From Tenuifilum sp040752515 (GTDB lineage Bacteria > Bacteroidota > Bacteroidia > Bacteroidales > Tenuifilaceae): DNA of 64,000 nt. The stretch spans positions 1 to 64,000 of the forward strand of contig JBFMGQ010000010.1 in the NCBI GenBank assembly GCA_040752515.1, in the 5' to 3' direction. The translations under genes and the position numbers were made by a program. Positions 1 through 6,076 of the stretch are shown here, one piece after another. The notes under the pieces are model-generated. The model made no database searches. It was not told where the DNA came from and worked only from the letters and a program-made list of their open reading frames with translations. Every line of letters starts with the position of its first letter. Within the stretch, counting starts at the first letter, position 1.

Positions 1-98
1 CTGTAGTCATAATTACTTTCGCCTAATTGTGCGTAAGTATTCAGGCTCACCGTTAAAAATAGCAGTGCAAAAATTGTTTTGATTGTCTTTTTTTTCAT
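1..98 (-). CDS. Partial secreted protein (second cassette, cut by window edge)
   Basis: The reading frame starts at the ATG at 98 and runs off the left edge, so only about 32 residues are visible. They form a classic signal peptide: a run of lysines, a hydrophobic core and a TYAQ-like cleavage site, so the product is exported. Function cannot be told. The gene begins just after the attC-like palindrome (121-253) and reads in the same direction as the nuclease cassette, so I infer that it is the next cassette of the array. I see no Shine-Dalgarno site, which is usual for this phylum. Confidence 0.6.
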   Translation of the reverse strand, partial: MKKKTIKTIFALLFLTVSLNTYAQLGESNYDY

Positions 99-120
99 TG
101 TGTATTGTTTTTAAAATGGC

Positions 121-253
121 TACTAACGGCTGGCGGTATGAAAAGTTGCCGATTGCGGGCGATTTCCTATCAAGTTACACAAAAGTTGAAGCGGGCTACA
201 ACCCTTGATAAACCTACTGTCTCGGCAATTTTTTATACCGCGTGTTACCTGCT
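121..253 (-). repeat. attC-like imperfect palindrome (cassette recombination site)
   Basis: A nested inverted repeat lies between the nuclease gene and the next gene. Pairs seen on the plus strand are GCGGTAT (133-139) with ATACCGC (235-241), TTGCCGA (146-152) with TCGGCAA (222-228), and TATCAAG (168-174) with CTTGATA (204-210). The outer right arm, 244-253 GTTACCTGCT, is the exact reverse complement of 1686-1695, the other end of the cassette. On the minus strand the 3' end reads GTTAGTAG, so a G/TT crossover would fall between 127 and 126. Integron attC sites show this geometry: the inverse core matches the start of its own cassette. It departs from the GTTRRRY consensus, so attC-like is an inference. 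Confidence 0.65.
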
Positions 254-258
254 GTGTT

Positions 259-1257
259 TCATTGTTTTATGCAATTTGATAAGAAGTCTTCATATTTTTT
301 CAAATTACGAATAACTTGCTCCTTGTCCAACATACTATCGTCTGCCCCAAGCCAATTTTTGCGAGAAACCACACCTACTGTCATATATGTACCGCTTCCA
401 AATCTTGAAGGTTTTTCTATTTCCGACATCTTTTCAGTTTTAATGTGTTTTAATAAAATTGAAAACCATTCATTCCTTACAGAACTGTGATTCTCATATA
501 CTTCTCCTATTTTAAAACACAAATTACCCTGCTCTATTTGTAAATAAACATAGTAATCTTTCCAACTTAAAAAGTGCCACCATAAACCTAAAAATCCGCC
601 AGAAGGATTGGCAACATACTGCCAGTCTGATACTTTAAGATTGCTGTCTAAAAATTGATAAAACCCTTGCCAACTATACCAATTCCATTTATTTAACGGT
701 AAAGTTTCAAATGAATTTATTGAACTTTCAAGTTGATTAAGATTTTCAACAAACTCATTGTAGATATCATTAGAAACAACATTTTTTGAAAAAAAAGTAA
801 TTAATTCTTTCCTGTCAATTATTTGAAATCCTTTGTTTGTAATCTTGTCAAGTGCTGACTTTGATTCAACCCCAGTTTTTAAATAGATACAAACTAGTTT
901 ATAATTATTTTTCTCGCACCAGTCAGTAGCCGTTTTTTTATACTTTTCAAGTTGATTAGAATGTTCACCCGTAAATGTTTTATCTTCGATAATGATAAGA
1001 TATTCATTGTTTATTTCAGCCCAGATGTCAATTTTTTCCCATTGTCGCCCTGCAACAACTTTATTTACTTCAACATTTTCGATGTTTTGTTTTGACAAAA
1101 GGAGTTTAATGAAGCTTTGAGCACTATTAAATAATCCACTATTATGCTTTTCATTTTCTGGAGCACCCCATTGCAATAACCAAGTAAAGAAGCCGTCTTG
1201 TGACAGCTCCTTTGTGGCTATTCTAAAAATATTTGGTTTCATTTCACTTATGCCCAT
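259..1257 (-). CDS. PD-(D/E)XK nuclease superfamily protein (PDDEXK_4-like)
   Basis: A 332-residue cytoplasmic protein. Residues around 85-125 carry a PD-(D/E)XK core: an aspartate in KIDIWAEI, then a beta-strand ending in IIIEDK (the ExK part), followed by a basic helix. The N-terminus resembles the PDDEXK_4 family, which is often annotated as of unknown function. Substrate and role are unknown; a DNA-cleaving or defence role is only an inference from the fold and the cassette location. The start overlaps the end of the upstream repeat gene by 10 bp, suggesting translational coupling; a second ATG at 1242 is a possible alternative. The cassette is AT-rich compared with the ribosomal operon. 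Confidence 0.7.
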   Translation of the reverse strand: MGISEMKPNIFRIATKELSQDGFFTWLLQWGAPENEKHNSGLFNSAQSFIKLLLSKQNIENVEVNKVVAGRQWEKIDIWAEINNEYLIIIEDKTFTGEHSNQLEKYKKTATDWCEKNNYKLVCIYLKTGVESKSALDKITNKGFQIIDRKELITFFSKNVVSNDIYNEFVENLNQLESSINSFETLPLNKWNWYSWQGFYQFLDSNLKVSDWQYVANPSGGFLGLWWHFLSWKDYYVYLQIEQGNLCFKIGEVYENHSSVRNEWFSILLKHIKTEKMSEIEKPSRFGSGTYMTVGVVSRKNWLGADDSMLDKEQVIRNLKKYEDFLSNCIKQ

Positions 1258-1553
1258 CTATGACTTATTTCTTTAAGTTTGCTGTCTCTTGTATAAATCA
1301 TTTTGTTTTTCAAAAAATTCACAGATTTGCCTGCAACATTTTTAAATTCACCCAATGAGCTTTCCCAATCGTGTGCTATCTCTTTAAGTTTTTCATCACG
1401 AGTGTAAAACATTTTGTTTTTTAAAAACACCATAAATTCTGAACTAAAACCCAATAATTCACCAGTATTACTTTCCCAGTCGTGAGAAATTTCTTTTCCT
1501 TTTTCGTCAAGGACATAATACATTTTGTTTTTTAAGACTACATCTGAAATCAT
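1248..1553 (-). CDS. Small protein of 37-residue tandem repeats
   Basis: A 101-residue protein made almost only of three repeats with a 37-residue period; the block LKNKM recurs at residues 7, 44 and 81. Each repeat continues with YxRDxKLKEIxHxWES, so it is rich in Lys, Glu, Asp and aromatic residues. There is no signal peptide or membrane segment. The third copy stops after its first 21 residues. I do not recognise the family by function; it looks like a short WG- or YD-like solenoid or a binding partner. It overlaps the nuclease gene by 10 bp and is probably co-translated with it, so it may regulate or direct the nuclease (inference). Confidence 0.6.
   Translation of the reverse strand: MISDVVLKNKMYYVLDEKGKEISHDWESNTGELLGFSSEFMVFLKNKMFYTRDEKLKEIAHDWESSLGEFKNVAGKSVNFLKNKMIYTRDSKLKEISHRWA
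1257..1540 (-). repeat. 111-bp tandem repeat inside the small cassette gene
   Basis: The DNA behind the 37-residue protein repeats is itself tandemly repeated with a 111-bp period. Two complete copies and one partial copy are visible, diverged at third codon positions. That fits old duplication under protein-level selection. Confidence 0.6.
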
Positions 1554-1618
1554 AACTATTAGTTTTTACATTTTTGCTTACTCTGTTCGGTTTTCAGCTT
1601 CCCCGTTTATTTTGTCTG

Positions 1619-1626
1619 CAAAGTTA
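1619..1626 (-). promoter_or_regulatory. Promoter -7 box for the cassette genes
   Basis: TAACTTTG on the minus strand matches the Bacteroidota -7 consensus TAnnTTTG and lies about 65 bp before the ATG at 1553. It sits inside the cassette, so the cassette appears to bring its own promoter. A TTG triplet lies upstream, but its spacing is shorter than ideal. Confidence 0.4.
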
Positions 1627-1705
1627 AATTGTCAGTCCGTCAATACGTGTCGTTGTCGTTTTGCACGGTCGTCTTTTTTTAACATAGCAGGTAACTCGTT
1701 TATAG

Positions 1706-1766
1706 GTATGATAAAATCATACAATATCTCCTAAATTGGACGGATATGTATGATTTTACATCATAC
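1706..1766. repeat. Twin palindromes between recombinase and first cassette (attI-like candidate)
   Basis: Two copies of the same 7-bp inverted arms occur: GTATGAT-AAA-ATCATAC at 1706-1722 and GTATGAT-TTTAC-ATCATAC at 1748-1766. Their centres are about 43 bp apart, close to four helical turns. They lie between the recombinase stop (1792) and the cassette junction (1695). This is where an attI site with extra recombinase-binding repeats would be expected, but a repressor operator is equally possible. Confidence 0.5.
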
Positions 1767-1791
1767 TAATAATTGTAAAGTTAAAGAAATA

Positions 1792-2913
1792 TTACAAATT
1801 ATCAAATGGACTTATAATTTTTTGTAAACTTTTTTCAGATACGTGGGTGTATATCTCAGTAGTCTTTGAACTTTTATGACCTAAAAGCTCTTGGATAAAG
1901 CGTAAATCAGTCCCTGATTCAAGCAAGTGTGTTGCATAGCTGTGTCGAAGCCAATGCAAGGTTACGGGTTTTCTAATGTTACTTTTCGAAACAGCCTGTT
2001 TTAATACGCTTTGCAGACTTTGTTCCGAATATTGCTCGCCCTCTTTCTGCCCCTCAAACAACCATATTTTAGGCCGATACATTTTATAGTATTCCCGAAG
2101 CATGTCTATAGTTTTGTCCGAAATAGGTACCTGCCTATCTTTATATCCTTTTGAATTCCGAATAATAAGCATATGGCGTTTAGAGTCCACATCGCCAATT
2201 TTTAAGTTCAAAAGCTCGCTGCGCCTTAGTCCACATGCATATATCAGGCTCAGCATGGTGCGATGCTTTATGTTTGTCGGTGCTTGGAGTATGGCTTTTA
2301 CCTCCTCTTTGCTCAGCACATTGGGTAATTTGTGTTCACGTCGGGGGCGTTGTAGTGATTCAACCTCTATTTTACTTTTGCGTACTTCTCGGAAGTAAAG
2401 TTTTAGTGCATTAACAATTTGGTTCTGATACGAAAAGCTAAACTTTTGCTTGAGTATATATTGGTTTACAAATAAAACTACATCGTCGTTGGTTAATTGA
2501 GAAACTGGCTTATGGTTAAAGAAATTAAGAAAAACAACCAAAGCATCAGTATAGGTCTTGATAGTGTTGGGACTATAACGTTTAAAGCTGAGCCATTTTT
2601 CAAATCTTTCTTTTTCTTGTAGAATATCTATTTGGGATTCATCTTCGTTTGATAGATGCGGTAGATTCTTTATATCCAACCATGCAATACCATTGAATGC
2701 ATAAAATGATTTGCGTAAACTAAACTTTGAAATGGGCAGATACCAATATTTTTTTGTGACACTCCAACGGGCATTGAGTTTAGTTTTAAGTATCTCTATT
2801 AGTTGTATGTCCTTTTCAAATATAAAGCATATAACTTCTTCGTCGCGGTGTCTATCAACTTTTATAGTAATGTTTTTCATGTTCAATGGGTGGATATTGG
2901 TGCCTTCATGCAT
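1792..2913 (-). CDS. Tyrosine recombinase / integrase (integron-integrase-like context)
   Basis: A 373-residue site-specific recombinase. Residues 1-85 form an extra N-terminal domain with the motif ARWSVTKKYWYLP. Residues about 100-180 are the SAM-like core-binding domain, and about 195-373 the catalytic domain. Catalytic residues are visible: R230 (GLRRSEL), K255 (NSKGYKDR), H320 and R323 (HWLRHS), H346 (ELLGHK) and Y355 (EIYTHV). The set is complete, so the enzyme should be active. I see no long insertion between the K and HxxR motifs such as IntI proteins carry, so it is better called XerC/D-like. It points the same way as the cassettes beside its 3' end, as in reverse-type integrons such as that of Treponema denticola. 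A second ATG at 2880 could be the start. Confidence 0.85.
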   Translation of the reverse strand: MHEGTNIHPLNMKNITIKVDRHRDEEVICFIFEKDIQLIEILKTKLNARWSVTKKYWYLPISKFSLRKSFYAFNGIAWLDIKNLPHLSNEDESQIDILQEKERFEKWLSFKRYSPNTIKTYTDALVVFLNFFNHKPVSQLTNDDVVLFVNQYILKQKFSFSYQNQIVNALKLYFREVRKSKIEVESLQRPRREHKLPNVLSKEEVKAILQAPTNIKHRTMLSLIYACGLRRSELLNLKIGDVDSKRHMLIIRNSKGYKDRQVPISDKTIDMLREYYKMYRPKIWLFEGQKEGEQYSEQSLQSVLKQAVSKSNIRKPVTLHWLRHSYATHLLESGTDLRFIQELLGHKSSKTTEIYTHVSEKSLQKIISPFDNL

Positions 2914-3001
2914 TTTGCTGAATAGGTGTTTGTTTTAAGTTCTTCTTTTTCAATTTGTCACATAATTCTTTAAGTAAAGTTAGAAAATTTATTTATTCGA
3001 G

Positions 3002-3032
3002 ATACGTCAATTGATATAATCGGTTGACGTAT
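3002..3032. repeat. Inverted repeat upstream of the recombinase gene
   Basis: Perfect 9-bp arms ATACGTCAA (3002-3010) and TTGACGTAT (3024-3032) are separated by 13 bp, about 90 bp before the recombinase start. The minus-strand TTGACG could double as a -33 element, with a near-match TAACTTTA further down. It may be an operator controlling recombinase expression or a recombinase-binding site. Confidence 0.45.
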
Positions 3033-3130
3033 TTGCGTTTATGTCATTGATGATAGGGTTAGTAGTTAGATATCACTGTTGTTTAGTTAAGGTTATTTGT
3101 CATGTTGCGCGCAAGCGAAACATGACGCTG

Positions 3131-3185
3131 TCGTTCTGAGTCCCGATTTTTTATAGGGATAGACTTCGCCGAAGCATCTCTTTAC
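3131..3185. repeat. Dispersed repeat, copy 1
   Basis: The segment contains CTGAGTCCCGA, a short inverted TCCC/GGGA pair, ATAGACTTCGC and GAAGCATCTC. The same word order recurs at 4021-4071, and its second half recurs at 3916-3955. It looks like a Bacteroidota intergenic dispersed repeat and does not code. Confidence 0.5.
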
Positions 3186-3215
3186 CTTTAATCCTTGTTG
3201 TTTTTTTTGGAAACC

Positions 3216-3365
3216 GCTCTTTGCCATGCTCTTCAGTTGCGATGCAATTTTTCCACCTTGCTCTTTGGCATATACATTACGTGCATCGCAACACACGAGA
3301 GAGAAGCCATTGGGTTACAAATATTTCGCCCCTACGGGGCTGGAAGCGTTGTTCGTTGTTCGTGG
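3216..3365. repeat. Diverged direct repeat, copy A
   Basis: This 150-bp segment aligns over its length with 3678-3820. Shared blocks include GCTCTTTG, CTTCAG, GATGCAA, CTACGGGGCTGGAAGCG and TTGTTCGT. It contains the small palindrome CCCCTACGGGG. The copies are too diverged to be a recent duplication. Confidence 0.6.
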
Positions 3366-3533
3366 GATACGACCTCACCCCTCTTGTTCGAGCGCGTCTC
3401 CTGTCGCGTTCGCTTTTTTTGGCCTCAGCCAATCCATATCCCTGAGAGGAAATGGAGCGGAATAAGCAAGCAGAGGCATAAAAGCCTGACCCGGCAATGG
3501 GTCGGGGGTGGAACGTGGCGGTGGGCCTAGTAA

Positions 3534-3578
3534 GCGATACCACATGAGCCACGCCGCAGGCGTGGCGAATAGTATCGC
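3534..3578. repeat. Nested hairpin (7-bp outer, 8-bp inner stem)
   Basis: The outer arms are GCGATAC (3534-3540) and GTATCGC (3572-3578). The inner stem is GCCACGCC (3548-3555) with GGCGTGGC (3559-3566) around a 3-base loop. Such a structure could fold in RNA or in single-stranded DNA. No T-run follows, so it is not a simple terminator. Confidence 0.5.
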
Positions 3579-3638
3579 GTGGCAGTTTGACACACGGGGT
3601 ACCCATCGGGTCGGGCTCTTCAGCCTTGATTTTCTTTG

Positions 3639-3668
3639 GTTCTTTCTTGTATCAAGACAAGAAAGAAC
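3639..3668. repeat. 12-bp perfect hairpin
   Basis: GTTCTTTCTTGT (3639-3650) and ACAAGAAAGAAC (3657-3668) pair perfectly around ATCAAG. There is no GC-rich core and no clear T-run. It lies just before copy B of the direct repeat and may mark the edge of an old mobile element. Confidence 0.5.
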
Positions 3669-3677
3669 GTTTAAATA

Positions 3678-3820
3678 GCTCTTTGTAATGCTTTTCTTCA
3701 GAGATGCAACGCTTTCCCTTTGCTTTTTGGAATACTATAGCGTGCGCTTTAGAGCAGGAGTAGCCATGGAGTTACCAATATTACGCCCTACGGGGCTGGA
3801 AGCGTTGTTAGTTGTTCGTT
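3678..3820. repeat. Diverged direct repeat, copy B
   Basis: This is the partner of 3216-3365, in the same orientation, with about 310 bp of hairpin-rich DNA between the copies. The best-conserved part is CTACGGGGCTGGAAGCG near the right end of each copy. Confidence 0.6.
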
Positions 3821-3915
3821 GCTCATTGTTCGTGAATGCTACGTTATACTCTCTGTGCAACACGTGTTACACTGTGTAACTCTGTGATACTTGCTATTGC
3901 TCTGTTCATGAGATG

Positions 3916-3955
3916 GTTGTTATGCTGAGCTAAGTCGAAGCATCTCTTTCCCCTT
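3916..3955. repeat. Dispersed repeat, copy 2 (partial)
   Basis: It contains GCTGAG, AGTCGAAGCATCTCTTT and the following C/T-rich stretch, matching the second half of copy 1 at 3131-3185. Downstream at about 3966-3996 lies a further GAGATCCCTCGACTACGCTC element, part of the same repeat type. Confidence 0.4.
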
Positions 3956-4020
3956 TAACCTTATATGAGATCCCTCGACTACGCTCGGGATGACAACATC
4001 ATTGGCTCCCTCACTCACTT

Positions 4021-4071
4021 TATCATTTTGAGTCCCGAAATATCGGGATAGACTCCAGCGAAACATCTCAT
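4021..4071. repeat. Dispersed repeat, copy 3
   Basis: It matches copy 1 (3131-3185): TTTTGAGTCCCGA, then a perfect TCCCGA/TCGGGA palindrome, then ATAGACT and GAAACATCTCA. Confidence 0.5.
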
Positions 4072-4177
4072 GGGGATAGATTAGAGTTCCTTCGGCTTCC
4101 CGCTAATGCGGGACAGGCCGCGCAGGATGACAGGCATGTATATTTTTGTTAACTAAACGACATTGAGTAGATATAAT

Positions 4178-4206
4178 AAAAAAGGAGAGCAGGGTTGCTC
4201 TCCTTT
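4178..4206 (-). terminator. Rho-independent terminator of the ribosomal operon
   Basis: AAAGGAGAGCA (4181-4191) pairs perfectly with TGCTCTCCTTT (4196-4206) around a GGGT loop. On the minus strand a T-run follows the stem. It lies just after the tsf stop. Confidence 0.85.
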
Positions 4207-4227
4207 CAAGGTGATATACTGTAAGGA

Positions 4228-5055
4228 TTACAGGTTGAGCGATACGCGTTTGAATGCGGTTACCTTAACATCCTTATCAACGCTTTGCAGGTACTGGCGG
4301 ATGGTTAACTTATTGTCCTTAACAAACTCCTGGTTAAGCAGGGTGCTTTCCTTGTAGAATTTCTGGAGTTTGCCTTCGGCAATCTTGTCAAGCATATTTT
4401 CGGGTTTACCCTCAAGGCGTGCCTGCTCGCGACCAATCTCAAACTCCTTCTTGCGGATATCTTCCGGAACATCGTCCTTATCGATAGCCACAGGGCTCAT
4501 GGCGGCTATTTGCATGGCAACATCCTTAGCGGCTTGGAGGTCAATGGTTTTGCTAAAGCCAACCAGGGTGGCAAGCTTGTTGCCCATATGGATGTATGAA
4601 ACTACCATAGGAGCTTCAACCTGTTCGTAGTACGATAGTTCAACTTTTTCACCTGTGATGCCGGAGAACTCGGCAACGTAATCGGCTACCTTGCGGCCAT
4701 CGAGGCTCGATTCTTTAAGAGCATCGAGGTTGGCAGGTGCAGTTTTAAGTGCGTGGTCGAGTATTTTGTTGGCAACGCCAAGGAAATCGGCATTCTTAGC
4801 CACAAAATCGGTTTCACAGTTGAGAACTATCATTGCACCGCGGTTGCCCGATTCGTTAACCTTAGCCAGGGCAGCACCCTCACCGGCTTCACGGTCGGCA
4901 CGTTTGTTGGCAATAGCCTTACCGCGTTCGCGGATAAGTTCAATGGCGCGTTCCATATCGCCGTTTGCTTCAACCAGAGCATTCTTGCAGTCCATCATGC
5001 CTGCTCCGGTAAGTTTGCGCAGTTTCGCAACATCAGCAGCTGTAATTTCAGCCAT
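4228..5055 (-). CDS. tsf: Translation elongation factor Ts
   Basis: A 275-residue cytoplasmic protein, the guanine-nucleotide exchange factor of EF-Tu. The N-terminal UBA-like domain (residues 1-50) contains KLRKLTGAGMMDCKNAL. The core has the family signature TDFVAKN near residue 85. The length is normal for Bacteroidota. It is the last gene of the rplM-rpsI-rpsB-tsf operon, 31 bp after rpsB, and is followed by a strong terminator. The rpsB-tsf pairing is conserved across bacteria and supports the call. Confidence 0.98.
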   Translation of the reverse strand: MAEITAADVAKLRKLTGAGMMDCKNALVEANGDMERAIELIRERGKAIANKRADREAGEGAALAKVNESGNRGAMIVLNCETDFVAKNADFLGVANKILDHALKTAPANLDALKESSLDGRKVADYVAEFSGITGEKVELSYYEQVEAPMVVSYIHMGNKLATLVGFSKTIDLQAAKDVAMQIAAMSPVAIDKDDVPEDIRKKEFEIGREQARLEGKPENMLDKIAEGKLQKFYKESTLLNQEFVKDNKLTIRQYLQSVDKDVKVTAFKRVSLNL

Positions 5056-5086
5056 GGTATTTAGTTTTTTTAGGGTCTATGTGTTA

Positions 5087-5956
5087 TTATTCTTCGTCGA
5101 TCTCATCGTCAGCGATGGTGGCAGTAGGGTTTTCAACCTCTTCTACCTCATCGGCTTCATCGTCTTCCTCGGGTTCTTCAACTACCTCGGCAGCCTTTTT
5201 AGCTTTCCGGGCACGAGTTTTTATGCCTTCCTCTTTTTCGACAGCTGCAGGTTCTTTATCCTTTTCAGCCTTGCGTTCTTCCAAACCTTCCTGAATGGCT
5301 TTGGCCATGATGTCAACAATCAGGGCTATAGATTTGGAGGCATCGTCGTTAGCCGGAATCACAAAATCGATTGGAGTAGGATCACAGCAGGTATCAACCA
5401 TTGCGATAACCGGGATGTTAAGCCTGTTGGCTTCACGAACGGCGATGTATTCCTTTTGAACGTCAACCACAAAAAGGGCAGCGGGCAAGCGGTTGAGGTT
5501 GGCTATGGAGCCAAGGTTCTTTTCCAGCTTGGCGCGTTGGCGCTGAATTTGAAGTTTTTCGCGTTTTGAAAGGGTGTCGAAAGTGCCGTCGGTCATCATC
5601 TTGTCGATGTTGTTCATCTTTTTAACGGCCTTGCGAATGGTAGGGAAGTTGGTGAGCATGCCACCAGGCCAACGTTCGGTAACATAAGGCATATTGATAG
5701 CCTTAACGCGTTCAGCTACAATATCCTTGGCCTGTTTTTTGGTGGCTACAAAAAGGATCTTACGACCCGATTTGGCGATTTGTTTTACTGCAGCGGCAGC
5801 TTCATCGATTTTTACTACTGTTTTGTGCAGGTCAATGATGTGGATACCATTCTTCTCCATAAAGATGTAAGGAGCCATTTTGGGGTTCCACTTGCGCTTT
5901 AAGTGTCCAAAGTGCACACCTGCTTCGAGCAGCTCTTGAAAATTTGTTCTTGACAT
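5087..5956 (-). CDS. rpsB: 30S ribosomal protein S2
   Basis: A 289-residue protein of the small ribosomal subunit. It shows the S2 signatures GVHFGHLKRKWNPKM at the N-terminus and a conserved IPVIAMVDTCCDP segment near residue 185. The last ~60 residues form a highly charged tail, first Lys/Arg-rich and then Glu/Asp-rich, a low-complexity extension beyond the core fold. It lies third in the ribosomal operon and directly before tsf. The 120-bp leader between rpsI and rpsB can fold and may mediate autoregulation. Confidence 0.98.
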   Translation of the reverse strand: MSRTNFQELLEAGVHFGHLKRKWNPKMAPYIFMEKNGIHIIDLHKTVVKIDEAAAAVKQIAKSGRKILFVATKKQAKDIVAERVKAINMPYVTERWPGGMLTNFPTIRKAVKKMNNIDKMMTDGTFDTLSKREKLQIQRQRAKLEKNLGSIANLNRLPAALFVVDVQKEYIAVREANRLNIPVIAMVDTCCDPTPIDFVIPANDDASKSIALIVDIMAKAIQEGLEERKAEKDKEPAAVEKEEGIKTRARKAKKAAEVVEEPEEDDEADEVEEVENPTATIADDEIDEE

Positions 5957-5977
5957 TTTTTTGTTTGTTTAGATTTT

Positions 5978-6040
5978 TTGGCAATCGCTCAGTAGTCCCT
6001 TTCGGGAGTCTGGGCAATTTATTACTAAACTGCCTGCCAA
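5978..6040 (-). ncRNA. Possible structured leader of rpsB
   Basis: In the gap between rpsI and rpsB, TGCCAA (6035-6040) can pair with TTGGCA (5978-5983). Inside lies a stem at 5994-5999/6004-6009 with one mismatch; on the minus strand its loop is GAAA, a stable tetraloop. S2 represses its own mRNA in other bacteria, so a regulatory leader is plausible. The structure is judged by eye only. Confidence 0.3.
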
Positions 6041-6076
6041 ATGGTTAATAAATAATTTGTTAAACAATTGATAGCA

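Larger units (their letters stand above)
127..1694 (-). mobile_element. Candidate integron-type gene cassette with two genes
   Basis: The 1568-bp unit is bounded by a G/TT junction at 1695/1694 and another at 127/126 (minus strand). It contains the 37-residue-repeat protein, the nuclease-like protein and a terminal attC-like palindrome. The 10-bp end sequence at 1686-1695 is repeated inverted at 244-253. If the unit closed into a circle, these two would become the outer arms of one perfect palindrome. The match extends imperfectly to 16 of 18 bases (241-258 against 1681-1698). Unlike most integron cassettes it holds two genes and has its own promoter-like box (1619-1626). That it is mobile is inferred. 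Confidence 0.55.
2914..4227. other. Gene-free repeat-rich segment between recombinase and tsf
   Basis: This 1.3-kb stretch has no convincing gene. The open frames in it are short, overlap on both strands and have no family resemblance. It contains an inverted repeat (3002-3032), three copies of a GAGTCCCGA/GAAGCATCTC-type repeat, a diverged direct repeat pair (3216-3365 and 3678-3820), nested hairpins (3534-3578, 3639-3668) and the tsf terminator (4178-4206). The middle part is clearly richer in G and C than the flanking cassette DNA. Confidence 0.7.

Noticed and set aside
105..490. Open frames on the plus strand over the attC-like site and nuclease end
   Set aside because: They are antisense to the nuclease or lie in the palindrome and have no start signal.
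1792..2913. Calling the recombinase a true IntI
   Set aside because: The insertion between the K and HxxR motifs that marks IntI is not visible; only the genomic context and the attC-like site point to an integron.
3090..3900. Several overlapping open frames of 60-110 codons on both strands
   Set aside because: They lie over repeats and hairpins, have odd composition, overlap each other on opposite strands and show no family resemblance.
5832..6017. A frame on the minus strand across the rpsB leader
   Set aside because: It overlaps rpsB in another frame and is a shadow.
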